Origin: Dichetophora obliterata
Taxonomy: Eukaryota > Arthropoda > Insecta > Diptera > Sciomyzidae
NCBI GenBank assembly: GCA_963920525.1
Contig: OY986438.1
Location: 183,952,888 to 184,016,887 of the forward strand
DNA: 64,000 nt
Direction of reading: 5' to 3'
Numbering within the stretch: position 1 is the first letter of the stretch; each line of letters begins with the position of its first letter. Positions 34,544 to 45,689 of this stretch are shown here, in pieces. The position numbers were made by a program, and so were the translations under genes. The notes under the pieces are model-generated. The model ran no database searches. It saw only the letters and a program-made list of their open reading frames with translations, and was not told the origin of the DNA.

Positions 34544-35313
34544 TATGGCGAGTCAGCTTGCTGGCTCTTCCCTTAGAGTTTCTGCTTGAGATGTCGCACT
34601 TGCGGTGAGAACCAATACTTGGTTCGTCCAACGCAGTCGGCATACTCTGCATTTTTGTTCGCAGTGACTCAATGGCGAGCTAGCTTGCAGGTTCTTCCCT
34701 TTGAGTCTCTGTTTGAGATGTCGCACCGGCGGTGAGAACCATCTTTGGTTCGTCCAACGCAGTCGGCATACTCTACGGGGGGTTTGCTTGGGTTTTGGCG
34801 CCGGGACTAGATGGCGAGCCAGCTTGCTGGTTCTTCCCTTTTAGTCTCTGTTCGAAACGTCGCACTTGCGGTGAGAAGCAGTCTCCGGTTCGTCCAACAC
34901 AGTCGGCATACTTTTGTTTGTTTATTTTATCCCGGCCGCAGTAGCTGGCTCTTCCTTTTGAGTACCTGCGTTAGACGTCGCACTTGCGGTGAGAACCAGT
35001 CTTTGGTTCGTCCAACGCAGTCGGCATACCTTTATTTGCTAGTTTGTTTATTTTATCTTGGCCACAGCGATTCTATGGCGAGCCAGGTTGCTGGTTCTTC
35101 CCTTAGAGTCTCTGTTTGAGTAATCGCACTTGCGGTGAGAACTAGTCTCTGGTTCGTCCAACGCAGTCGACATACTTAAATGGGGGTTGTTTGGGTTTGG
35201 TGACAGTGACTCGATGGCGAGCCAGCTTGCTGGTTCTTCCCTTTGAGTCCTGTTTGAGACGTCGCACTTGCGAGACAGAACTAGTCTCTGGTTCGTCCAA
35301 CGCAGTCGGCATA
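34544..35313. repeat. Minisatellite in the LTR, six units of about 125-140 bp
   Basis: Units start near 34544, 34672, 34811, 34941, 35074 and 35213. Core: GGCGAGCCAGCTTGCTGGTT, then CTTCCCTTTGAGTCTCTG, TTTGAGACGTCGCACTTGCG, GTGAGAACCAGTCTCTGG and TTCGTCCAACGCAGTCGGCA. The cores are conserved and the spacers vary. The block is notably GC-richer than its surroundings. Confidence 0.85.
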
Positions 35314-35799
35314 TATATTAAATTATTTATTGATTATATCTATTTACATGATGCGAACCTCATAGAGGTTTTTCCACCATGATTGTCTCTAAAAATATTA
35401 AATGTGAGCATTACTTCAGATTCTTTTAGGATACGAGCCCCTGGCAACAATCAACCACCGACTACCGCTCTACCGATTACCGAATTACCGATTGCTAATC
35501 TACCGATTACTGAAATACCGATTGCTAATCCACCGATTTACCGAATACCGATTTTGCCGTCAACTGGACTCACAACCTCCCACCGCCTACAATTGACCGC
35601 CTACATTCACTTTTACCCAAGCTACTGACGTCACGCTGCATTAAGTATTTTTAAGGAGAATATATCAATAAAATACAAAATTATAATATTAAACCAACAC
35701 CGACTGCGTTCTTATTTAATGGAAGTTTGTGGATCTTCCACTCGATCCTGGCAAGGCTGAGCTGACCTCAGCCAGAAGATAAAACCACTGTTACAATTG

Positions 35800-36799
35800 T
35801 AGTAAGACGATGTGGGAATGCAAAAATCATCAAGCTTGGATTGAATAAAATGCCAAAATGACTTAAGATTACTTTTTATGTTATTCTCACAACGTAAGAT
35901 ATATTGTTTGTAAAGAAATTTATTCAAAAAATGGCATTCTCTCGCGTAATGAATGTACATAGCATGATACCGGTTATCTTTAGTTGATTTAAATAATTTT
36001 ATATTTTTATTACGCAAATTCTTTAGCTTCTTTAACCCTTTTGTGTACCAAGGTAGTCTATACATCTTAGGCGGAAAATGTGGGATATACTCATTGCAAA
36101 TAGCAGACAATTTGGAAGTAAACAAATCAAAACAATCAGCATCATTTTGGTTTATAAAGAAACTATTCCAGTTAGCATTGACAAATATATTATTTAAGAG
36201 ATCAAAGTTGCGTAATTTAAAATTAAAGTAATTATTTTGCGTTGTGGATTGCACAAATTCATAGAACTCAAAATTTAAAAGAAGAGATACATGGTGTAAA
36301 CCAGTTGGAGCGATAGAACATAAACATTCAGATAACCGAGTCTTAAAATTTTTTGAAACAAAAATTAAATCTAAAATTTTATTAAGAGAGTTGAAAAAAG
36401 TATTAATTTGAATTAAGTCATTGCTAAACAAACTATCAATAAAATAAATTTCATACGAGCTATTAATATTAGAAGGATTCCGCACATCAGCAACAAAACT
36501 CCAAGCGATTTTACTTAGATTGAAATCACCAAGAAAACAAAGGTGATCATTAGCGTTTTTGAGTGATGATTGTAAATTGACGACATTATCAACATGCGCA
36601 GTATATAAGTCATATGAGCTATTCGGAGGAATATATGAGGCACAAATGTAAAAAGCTCCATTCGGATTTTTTATTGTAACGCAAAGTCAAGTAGCGTGTC
36701 ACTATTCTGCAGTAAGTGAATGGAAGAGCAAAGACTGCGTTTAACTGCAATCAACACCCCAGCCCCCTAGTGAGACCAGTTTTAGCAGCATCTATCTCT
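35800..36799 (-). pseudogene. LINE endonuclease C-terminal part and linker
   Basis: 257 codons are open at 36485-35712, with upstream pieces in other frames. They include GAGVLIAVKRS, then FLGDFNLSKIAW carrying the GDFN active-site block, then NSLNKILDLIFVS, and a linker ending in RLPWYTKGLKKLKNLRNK and ENNIKSNLKSFWHFIQSKL. The frame runs into the solo LTR at 35799. The downstream tail of the long open frame (from 35795) is LTR sequence. Confidence 0.75.
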
Positions 36800-36803
36800 A
36801 TCC

Positions 36804-39623
36804 TGTAATGAACAAATTCGATAATTCGTGTGCGTAAATTTTGTCTTGACGTGAAATGAGCAAATAGTTAAATTAGTTTATATTGCACCCTATGCGATAA
36901 CAGCTTGGCATCATTGTTATGCTTGTACATGTGTTCAAGCCAAATTCTGAAAACCATTCCGGAAATTAATTTGGTTAGTTTTACTAAGCTATCAAAAACT
37001 AATAAACTTCCTTTTTCATCTGGTCATCGAACAGAAAAGTTATGTCTTCTTCTACTAGCAGATAAAAATTTGCATCAAATAAAATCAAGTAAGTCTCAAT
37101 GAATAAGCTAATTGCACAATAAATAGTTTAACTAGTTTTCTGTAAAATTTCATTTAACGTTATGCGTTTTTTAATTGCGTTATTTAATTTATTTTTAATA
37201 TAGAGACTTAATCACTCAATAAGTTTCCTAGTTAGTTGTTATCCGGAGAAATACCCAATAAGTCAATCGAGTTAAGAAATTCTGTGTAAGGCAAGCGTAA
37301 TTAGATATTAATTCAAAAGCGATATGGATGTAAAAAGGAATTAATTTCACACAATCTTAGACGAAAATCACATTTTTCTGTAACACTCATGGAATTTTGA
37401 GGTTACGAAAGCAGAGGCTACTATCCTAAAATATATTGTTAAATTCATTTAATTACATGTTTTATTCCAAGGGCTAAACGAATTGTGGCAATTTTCAGAT
37501 TAAAATTATTTAAATCTGCCAACAGCAGCACCTTTACCCTATTGACCAGTTTTTGAAGCTCCAGTTTTATCACTGTCACCAAGCAGAAACTCATCGCACT
37601 CTCGTTAGACGCAGCATGACAGTATATATGACTGCATGGTGTTTTGGGTAAAACTGTCAACAGTCAATAGTTAAAACGGTGTACGAAAGATGGAGCAAAG
37701 CTCATGTAGAAAAAACATAGTGAATAGTATGGTCTATAAAAATAATAAAATAAAATAACGTAAAATCTATATAAGAAGTTATTAAAACATTAGCGCATAA
37801 TAAGTGCTTTAGTTAAAGTTAAGTGCAAAGTTAAATAAGTAAAATTTCTTTGAAGTGCACATATGTAAATCGTAAAAAACGTAAAAATACAGAAAATGCG
37901 CAAAAACGTTAGAAACATGCTTAAAACAAAAACAACTGTAGCATGATAAATTTCAGACTACAGCAAAAATAAAAAAAAAAATAAAAATCTATAAAAAAAT
38001 ACAAAAAAAAAATTAACTAGGTACATACAAAACTCTTTGTAGTGTTGCTGCTATTATGACATTCATTTATAAAATGCTAATTTTTTTCATCAAGTGGTGC
38101 TTTCAATCTTAATAGAATTATGAGTATAAATTCATATTAAAAAAATCAAAAACAAAAAAATAGTTTATTAGTTTAAGTGAATAAGAAATTTTGAAGCACT
38201 AAATTTTGTTTAATAGTTCGGGAATCTACCTATTTAATGAGCAAAGATGTATATATCACTAAAAGTGCAAATGCTATCCCATTAAAGTTAGCAATAAAAA
38301 TTATTTCAGCTCAATGCTCTACATCATCATTGAAGGCCTTCATCGATGGACTGCAGCATTCTGTAGCACAATGTGAGTAGTTTAATAATTTCTTTAAATT
38401 AAGACAATCTAAGTAAAAACTAATATAATGAATTAAAAATTAATTTGTTAAGATAAGATATTAAAATGTTTGACAAGAAAAAAATTTAATAAGTGCGTAG
38501 AGTAAACATACCAACAACAACCGAAAAGGTATGACATTGGAGACTTTCACCCGCTCTCTCTCTCTCTCTCTCTCTTTGTTACAAGACGTAAGCCTGTTTA
38601 AAATATTTGTTTCTTTTTATTGATACTGTTTGAGCAACAATAACGATTATTCTCTCAAAGATTACATTTGTAGTAAGTGTTGCCATTGTGGCAATAAGAA
38701 TTAATTTCTTGTTTTTGTTGGCAAAAATAAATTATTAGTGTTTACTTTTAACCTCTATTTTCATGAAATGTTTACTGTTTGAATTGAAGCTATTTATATT
38801 TGGTTATTTTTAAGTTTAATTTAAAAAAAAAAACAGAATCTTTTTTCTGAAGGTTAACGATTTTCTTATGAAAACGTAAGGTTGGTTGATACAATTTTCT
38901 ACTACTTTTTTATTGCTCCACAAACTTAAAGCTTTTAAACACCACTTTGTGAAAGTAATTTTTTTAAATATATAAATTAAAATCGAATCACCAAATCAAT
39001 GAGAACAATGTTTTTTGTGAATTTTTTGTTATAAGCATTTGTTATGAACAAAGCAATGCAATTTTGTAAAAATTTGTTTATTCTTATTATTATTTCAGCA
39101 TTTAATAATTTTAATTCTTTTGGCTGAATAAACTATTTTCATTATAATGTCGAAGTAAAAAGTTTTAGTTTTTCTTATTGTGATGTGGTAGGATACTGGT
39201 AAAAGGATTATAGTGGGGTTTTATTAATATGAGCGCAGAATAAAACCAATGGTAGGGTGGGTTGTGAGCGCGCATTTTCTTATTCATCCTGAAGATGCAT
39301 AATCAAGACAAATAGTAAAAATGATTAATAAGGTTGGTACTTGCAACAAACATAGTTGAAGGTTTTTTTTAACATCGTCGGGGTTCAGTTTGCATACAGG
39401 TCAATTTTTAGTTAGCTCAGAGAGTCTACAATAATATCTTGTGTGTATAGTTTTATGGTTTTTAGGATTGGTCAAGTGCCCCACCCCAAACTGACTGAAG
39501 CTAGTGGCTTTAATGGCTCCCACTAAGACCTCTCCAACTACCACAACAGGTTAAATTGAGTTCAATCAGATTGCTCATATATTTTCTTTTAGGAATTCTA
39601 AATAAACAAAAATATAGATTACA
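36804..39623. mobile_element. LTR-like insertion, 2.82 kb, TSD ATCC
   Basis: The LINE endonuclease is cut between VYRKD and RDRDAAKTG. The inserted segment begins TGTAATGAACAAATTCG and ends ATATAGATTACA, with inverted TGTAAT/ATTACA termini and a 4-base direct repeat ATCC at 36800-36803 and 39624-39627. These are LTR-retrotransposon hallmarks. I see no gag or pol inside and no internal direct repeats, so it may be a very long solo LTR. It contains an exon-like segment (38310-38372), a (CT)n tract (38552-38575) and a 52-codon open frame on minus (about 39545-39390). Confidence 0.6.
38310..38372 (+). other. Exon-like segment with canonical splice sites
   Basis: Acceptor AAAATTATTTCAG ends at 38309 and donor CAAT|GTGAGTAG starts at 38373. 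The 63 bases between are open in two frames; one reads QCSTSSLKAFIDGLQHSVAQ. No partner exon was found. It lies inside the LTR-like insert, so it may be an LTR splice signal or captured sequence. Confidence 0.35.
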
Positions 39624-39627
39624 ATCC

Positions 39628-39785
39628 TTACGATATACATTAAAAATGTTGGGATTAAAAAATTCCGCATCAAAAAAATCTCCATTTAACCATGTTTTGA
39701 CAAAGACAATTACGTCAAAATCGCCTTGTGACGTCCAATTAGAAATAGAATTAATCTTGGTCCTAATCAGAGACCATCTTTAGCG
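39628..39785 (-). pseudogene. LINE endonuclease N-terminal part
   Basis: On minus, RTKINSISNWTSQGDFD, then VIVFVKTWLNGDFFDAEFF, then NIFNVYRKD. This is the start of a LINE endonuclease in which the catalytic Glu of the ETWL block has become Lys (KTWL). It is the missing start of the LINE at 36799, separated by the LTR-like insert. Confidence 0.75.
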
Positions 39786-40597
39786 TAAGTTAAGAATTTT
39801 AGTTTGAATCTTATTATTGAATTATTCTGATGTTATTGATTGTGTCGTAACACTATACATAACGGTACGATATAAAGAGCTACGGGATTGTTTTATATAA
39901 TTTTTTGGAGTTAAGTGCGCCATTATTCTTTCGATTGCTGACTGCATCAAAGCGTATTAAGTAAGTTTAAAATATGTTGTCAACACCTGAATATATAAAA
40001 TACCCTAGGAAAATTAAAATCAAAGAAAAAATCAAATCAGGCTTGGCTGAGCAAACATATAAAAAAGTATTCATGAAAATATTAGTTCAGAAATTATTAT
40101 CGATTCATACGCACGTTCATTTCTTTTAAATATATTGTATGTAATTCGGTTTTCTCGGTTCGATATAATTTGTTGTATGATTTTATTAATTTTAAATAAA
40201 TATTCAAACGCTAATTTATATAGCATGTTTTTAGTTCAGCGTGTTTATAAATAATTATATAAAATTTAAGAAAATAAATATTTTTGTATGCATAACCTTA
40301 ACAATAGTAGTTTACCACTTATTGATGATTTTAATGACTGAATTAAAATTTTTATTTTAAGCTTTTATTTTATTTTCATGATTTTGAAGTGTGTGAATAT
40401 AATTATTTTAGTTAGTTTAAATAAACAAACCTCATTAAATTGATATGTCTTATTAATTCTTTCGAAGAAGCTCCCTTTATATACAAGGTGTGTTGTCTTC
40501 GTTTTTGCACCATGGCATAAATCGCACAGAAAAGTTCCATAAAGAAATGTTTACCGCAACTTAAATAAAGGCAAGCGATTTATATTTATTTCATTAA
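39786..40597. other. Unassigned AT-rich sequence with no gene seen
   Basis: Only a short TATACAAGGTGTGTTGTCTT near 40483 recalls Tc1-type ends, without a partner. Ends with the TTAA target of the Kolobok-like element. Confidence 0.45.
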
Positions 40598-43060
40598 GGG
40601 GGTCCTCTGGTAATCCGAAAAAATTTTTTTCGATTTTTTTTTTCATATTTCTATTGCTCAGATACTCAAAAACATTTTCCCAAAAGGATTTTTCAAAATT
40701 CGAAATAGTTTAGGAGATACAGGCATTTTTGTGTAGGTATGTTTTCGTCAAAATAACGCATCAGCAAAGTTGTTTATTTGCCTGCAGTCATTAGTCGAAA
40801 ATTCTGTGGAATTCTTCCAAAATATGTATTGATATTACAAAATATACACACACAGTATGTATACATGCATGTTTTGATTTAGGGGTTGAAATGATTTTGA
40901 GCCCAGGTGTTCACATGAAAGAAGCAAACGAACGAGATTCAGTTTATTTTCGAACGCTGAAAGCTACGCGTGCGCGATAACTGCTGTTGTAAAATAAAAG
41001 AAAAATCGTTTTGTGTTTTTTTTTTTCTATGGATAAAAAAAGCCACCCAAACGCGCCGCGTAAGTACGCGTATCGAACAAAAAAGAGGCATTTCCGTGGA
41101 AACCAGCACTCCCAAGTAGAGGACACCGACTTTGCCAGCACATCGGCCAAAAAATTGAAGAAAACGCAAGACAATGAAGTCATCATCGAAAACAACCTCC
41201 AGTTCTGTTTCTTGGAATTTTTTTCATTTTTCCAAACGCTTGCTGCTCTGGTTATCTGCGCCCAATGTAAACAAAAAATTCGATTTGGAAAAACATGTAT
41301 GCGTGGAGTCGGCTTCAAAGTGAGTCTGCAGTGCCAATGTAAAGCTACACAGTATATTAATTCTTCGCCGGTGGTCGGTAAATCTTTTGTTGTAAATCGC
41401 CGGTTGATATTTGCCATGAGATTGCTTGGAATAGGGAGAGAAGGTATTAATATGTTCTGCGGATTAATGGACATATGCCAAGGATTGTGCCTTGATGCGT
41501 ACTATGGCACCTTGAAAAACATGCATGTGTCTGCTAAAGCAGTTTACAAGCAGTGCCTGTTGAATGCGGTTAAAGAAGAGCAGGAACAGCAGAAAGAAAA
41601 AAATCCTGACTGTGACTCCTCAGTGCTGACCGTTTCAGGGGATGGCACCTGGAAAAAACGGGGATTCTCGTCTCTTTTTGGTGTCACTACGCTCGTCGGT
41701 AAACATACCAAAAAAGTGGTTGACTCCGTTGTCAAATCAAGCCTTTGCCAGGCATGCAAAATGTGGGGAAAAAAAAATGACTCTGCAGACTTCGAAGAAT
41801 GGTACGAATCGCACCAGAAAACATGCACAAACAACCACAGTGGGAGTGCGGGCAAGATGGAGGTAGATGCCGTGAAGGATCACAAAAGTTCAAGTGATAG
41901 TAATCCACAACATATGTATTGCCCACCTGGTGAGTCCAGCTGGTGCGCCTATCAAAAGTCAGCAGCAGAAGGCTCATTAGCCTCATTTCACCACACGTAC
42001 GCCCCACTTGATGGAAAGGTTCTGCAAGTAATGAAGCCCATATACGAAGCGTTATCATCCGACGATCTACTCAACCGATGCACTGGAGGTGAAACGCAAA
42101 ATTGTAACGAATCGTTCAACTCGCTTTTGTGGACCTTTGCGCCGAAACATATCCACTGTGGTGCTACCACAGTCGAAATCGCAAATTTTCTGGCAACCTG
42201 CATTTTCAACGAAGGCTTCACAAGTATTTTAAAAATAATGTCAACAATGGGTATTGTCATCGGCCCACAAGCCGAGATGTATGCTGAATCTCGCGACGGA
42301 AAACGACTTCAACGCTCAGAGCTAAAAACGTACGCATCATCGAAAGAGGGTCGCACAGCCCGCAGAGCCCAAAAAGCCATGGAAAACTCGTTTTATGAGA
42401 TGGAGGAAGGCACACTTTATGGGGCTGGAATTGCCGATTAATATTCGTAAGTATTGTATTAAAAAAATATGTGTTAATGTCATTTGTGTGCCTCAAAATT
42501 GAAGTCAAAACTTTAAACGCGTTTTTCTCGAAACCATGTTTTTCAAAACTTTGCGCACGATAACTCAAACAGTTTTTGACCGATTTTGATATATGAGGCA
42601 TGAAACGACGCAGAATTTACGCCGCTATAGCCCCTACCTCAAACTTGCCGAAAAAATAATGTTTACTATTTTTTTTCTACACTAGACTACAAAAAAAGGT
42701 CGAAATTCGATTTTTCATTTTCAAAGTGGCGGCTCCCCCCCTAAAAAAATTTCGATTTTTGTTTCCGAGGTAGGGGCTATAGGGACATTCATTCTAAGTA
42801 ACTGAATAATTTTTTTTTTCAGACGATGTTTACTCTTGGAATCGTGCGCAATTTGGACCCACCTTTTTTCCGGAGAACCTCGTTACCAGGCCGAGAACTT
42901 TCTGAACGGTCCATAAATTCACTTTTTCAAAATTTTGTATTTTTTTCAATAAATTAAGCTACCCAAATCAAAAAACGGAACTAAAATATCTTTACTCGTT
43001 CTCTTTCCACAATATTTTGAAAAAAGGCTAAAATTTGGCATAGATTACCAGAGGACCCCC
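40598..43060 (+). mobile_element. Kolobok-like DNA transposon, TTAA target
   Basis: Perfect 18-base inverted ends GGGGGTCCTCTGGTAATC (40598-40615 and 43043-43060), each flanked by TTAA. It encodes one long transposase ORF on plus. TTAA duplication together with a transposase of the Mutator-like Pfam type points to the Kolobok superfamily rather than piggyBac or MULE (MULEs give 8-9 bases). The 3' non-coding part has an ACGCGTTTTTCTCGAAACCA block also found as relics near 14080 and 44275. Confidence 0.8.
41011..42441 (+). CDS. Transposase of the Kolobok-like element (internally deleted)
   Basis: 476 codons without a stop, the longest intact ORF in the window. A second ATG at 41029 (MDKKSHPNAP) may be the true start. 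N-terminal basic region with KKRHFRGNQH; then a four-Cys patch, ICAQCKQKIRFG ... SLQCQCKAT. The catalytic region starts with LTVSGDGTWKKRGFSSLFG (first Asp), followed by SLCQACKMW, EWYESHQKTC and SAGKMEVDAVKDH. The C-terminal part has MYCPPGESSWCAYQKS, LLNRCTGGETQNCNESFN with the conserved Glu, and ends GAGIAD. In the family, about 100 residues with the second Asp (SDGDSK-like) normally lie between MEVDAVK and HKSSSD. Here they are missing in frame. So the enzyme is probably inactive although open. Codons are less AT-rich than around. Confidence 0.8.
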   Translation: MCFFFSMDKKSHPNAPRKYAYRTKKRHFRGNQHSQVEDTDFASTSAKKLKKTQDNEVIIENNLQFCFLEFFSFFQTLAALVICAQCKQKIRFGKTCMRGVGFKVSLQCQCKATQYINSSPVVGKSFVVNRRLIFAMRLLGIGREGINMFCGLMDICQGLCLDAYYGTLKNMHVSAKAVYKQCLLNAVKEEQEQQKEKNPDCDSSVLTVSGDGTWKKRGFSSLFGVTTLVGKHTKKVVDSVVKSSLCQACKMWGKKNDSADFEEWYESHQKTCTNNHSGSAGKMEVDAVKDHKSSSDSNPQHMYCPPGESSWCAYQKSAAEGSLASFHHTYAPLDGKVLQVMKPIYEALSSDDLLNRCTGGETQNCNESFNSLLWTFAPKHIHCGATTVEIANFLATCIFNEGFTSILKIMSTMGIVIGPQAEMYAESRDGKRLQRSELKTYASSKEGRTARRAQKAMENSFYEMEEGTLYGAGIAD

Positions 43061-43064
43061 TTAA

Positions 43065-44695
43065 AAAAAATTCGGTGGTAGCCCTTTTACTCTTCTAACA
43101 GCGACAGAAACAGAGCGTTAGTTCAAAACAGCCACAGCGTTTTCATAGAAAAATACGCTAGTAATGAGCTATGGGACTGCTACTTGAGCTATGGGACTTC
43201 TGTTTGAGCTATGAGTATTTGGTATGATTTATAACAAGGTTTGATGTTGAAGTCAGTATTAGGTTGGACTATGACGTTCGATTGATGGATCAAACAATGA
43301 ACGATGTGTTACTCTCTGAAGCAAGAGTGCTTCGAGTGGTAGTGGTGGTTGTTGTTTGATGTGCACGTATAACTATTAGATTTTGCATGAATCACCATAA
43401 GTCGCAAAAACATGACTCGTTGCAGGTCTCTGGTCCTAATTCCAAACATATTATTAAAAAATTAATTCAAATTAGTGCGAGCTCCAGTTGAATTATGTGT
43501 ATTAAGTAATCCATTAGATGTTGAAGGTAATTTCGGCAAGACATTCAGTTGAGCTGATGGTAAAGAAGGCAGTGGAGGCGGATACGCGTAAGCAGAGGTT
43601 GCCAAAAGACACGTATCGTTAACTAATGCTTCGCCACAGTTTCCTCTTCTTTCGATAAAAAAGAGAAATTCCGCACACGAACATCGGCAGGCCACAATGT
43701 CGCATTAAATACTTTATTTAAATCGCTGAGTCGAACTATTTAAAGCTGACTTTCTTCAAAGTGGTTTCATCCACATCTCTTTTAACGAGTCGAATACATT
43801 CGATATTATCTCGAAGAATATTAGTATGTGTGCAGATATAGTTAATCACACTATTAGCTTAGAAACAGCAACATCAAGATCATTATTATCATTACACCCA
43901 ACAATAGCTTTGTTTTTATTTTGCTTTTTCTTACGCACCGTAATCAAATATTATAAAAGTCGACGAGTGTGTAGGACAGAAGTTTCTCCTATGTATATAT
44001 TATAGAAATTATTATAAAAGTAATAGTTCGCTCAGTACCTACAGTTAGAAAATAATAAATGATCTATTGATAAAAGTATTGCGAATTGATTTGTCTCATC
44101 GTGAAGGCCCATTAAAGTTTTTGAGCGACCAAAACGCAATTTTTTTTATTTATCGAATTTTTAACATCCTTAAAATATTCTCATATAGATTTAAGTCAAT
44201 TTAATAAAAATTATTGTAGTTATAAGCACAAACGTCTGAAGAAAATACACTAAAAGCTATACATAAAAAAATTTAAACACGTTTTTCTCGAAAGTGCTGA
44301 TTGAAGCCGGTGGATAGCATTACTCGAAAACTACGCTCGCTAAGGATCGCTACCAAATTTTATGTACATGTTAAGGAAATATAATTGGTAATTGGTCAAT
44401 TTTAATTTTGGACAAATATTTTTTTTATAACCTAAAAAAACTGACTTTATTAAACAAAAATCGGGTTTTCACCTGCCATTTTAGTAAATTCCACATTTTT
44501 CAAAAATCTTCGATTAGAAGCTCAAAAAGATTTAGCAGAACCTAAATTATTTATTTCTTTTTAGATAAACAATTTCCAAAAAATCGTGTCCACCGCATAT
44601 TTCATGTGCTTACATAAACAACCAATTCCTGCTATAATAATTTATATTTTTTATAAAAAAAGTTAAAAATATTTTCTTTAAAAGCTATGTGATTA
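43065..44695. other. Mostly unassigned, with an ORF relic
   Basis: 43157-43215 has three ~20-bp units of GAGCTATGGGACTNCTNYTT. On minus 43707-43462 a 78-codon frame reads CRCSCAEFLFFIERRG, then NCGEALVNDTCLLATSA, then PPPLPSLPSAQLN, with a stop at 43462; upstream, at 43830-43740, another frame gives NILRDNIECIRLVKRDVDET. These may be one degenerate coding region on minus that I cannot name. 44230-44460 resembles the Kolobok 3' region (ACACGTTTTTCTCGAAAG). Confidence 0.35.
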
Positions 44696-45446
44696 CCCTG
44701 CAGTGTAATCAACTAGATTTATACCAGTCAACAACTAGTTGGAAATATCCAACAACTAGTTCGATTTATGTCCTATTCTCATAGAACCGACTGGTATTTT
44801 TTACGTGGTGATGTCATTGGAAAAGACAATTGTCTTACTATAGATAAGGTTTTAACTAGTTAACAACTCATTTTTTATGTAAAGTAAAATTCTAGTTGGG
44901 TTGTAACTAGTTTTTAACCAATATAGTAATTATCGAATTAAAACTAGTTCATAGGTTCATATTTTTTCAATAGTTCATAGGTTCAAAGAACATATATTTT
45001 TACAACAAAATATTAGCTAAAGGCTAAAGTTAAAGCTATTTGATGAAATATCATGTTTATGGTATATATAAACTAAGTTCTAATCTACTACAAAATTGCA
45101 ATAAAAACATTTAAAAATGAGAGTATATGTCGCATTAATATAATTCAAGATAGTTTATCAACTACATGTTTTTAAATTAGTTTTTATATGTTTTAATTTG
45201 TTTATTATTAGTTTGTTCCAATGGGGTACCCAGCTCCAACTGGTTTTGGAACTGGTTGATTTTGATAATATGTAGTATAGTTTGATTTTGGCTAATTTTA
45301 CAACTGGTTTAATGTGACTTGACAAAAACTAGTTGGGTTTAAACTACTTTTGTAGCTAGTAAATCGTGACAAAATATAAACTAGTTTGTTTTGACTAGTA
45401 TAAATACTACTCATGTTTTAATGCTGACTAGTCTTACACTGCAGGG
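44696..45446. mobile_element. MITE, 751 bp, TA-flanked, AACTAGTT-rich
   Basis: Ends CCCTGCAGTGTAA on the left and the same reversed on the right, each next to TA (44694-44695, 45447-45448). Inside are about a dozen AACTAGTT words and variants. TA target and no ORF suggest a Tc1/mariner-driven MITE. Confidence 0.75.
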
Positions 45447-45689
45447 TATAAAGATAAAAAAAATTACCTAAAATAAACAGTCACTTTAAATCAACACTTT
45501 TAATACAGAGTTTTTTTTGCTTAAAAAACTTTAATGGTGCCTTGAATTGATAAGTAAATGCTTACTCTTCAAATTTTTTTTGTAAATTTCAGGTCCTTTT
45601 TTTCAATTAGTAGATGTGGGGAAAGACAATTGCACCGGCCGAGGAATCATATAAATTGATTTTGGATAATATGGCACAATCAACTTCTC

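Larger units (their letters stand above)
33963..35795. mobile_element. Solo LTR, 1.83 kb, TSD ATTG
   Basis: Starts TGTAACATGACGTTAC and ends AACCACTGTTACA: terminal inverted TGTAACA/TGTTACA as in LTR retrotransposons. The 4-base target duplication ATTG is at 33959-33962 and 35796-35799. It interrupts the LINE frame between SSYYN and the following linker. An AATAAA lies at 35669. It contains two minisatellites. No internal gag/pol region and no second LTR were found, so recombination to a solo LTR is likely. Confidence 0.85.
33371..39785 (-). mobile_element. LINE (minus), split by a solo LTR and by an LTR-like insertion
   Basis: Reading 5' to 3' on the minus strand: endonuclease start at 39785-39628, a 2.82-kb insert (36804-39623), the rest of the endonuclease and linker at 36799-35800, a solo LTR (33963-35795), then reverse transcriptase fragments down to 33371. 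Pieces rejoin in correct order when the inserts are removed. The RT breaks off just after its first catalytic motif, so the 3' part is missing. It resembles the LINE at 51735-57585. Confidence 0.75.

Noticed and set aside
36804..39627. GT...AG intron in the minus LINE
   Set aside because: Splicing at those sites gives the wrong frame, while removing the insert plus one ATCC restores it.
40598..43060. piggyBac element, because of TTAA
   Set aside because: The ORF has no piggyBac motifs and the ends do not start with CCC; DGTWKKRG fits the Mutator-like/Kolobok type.
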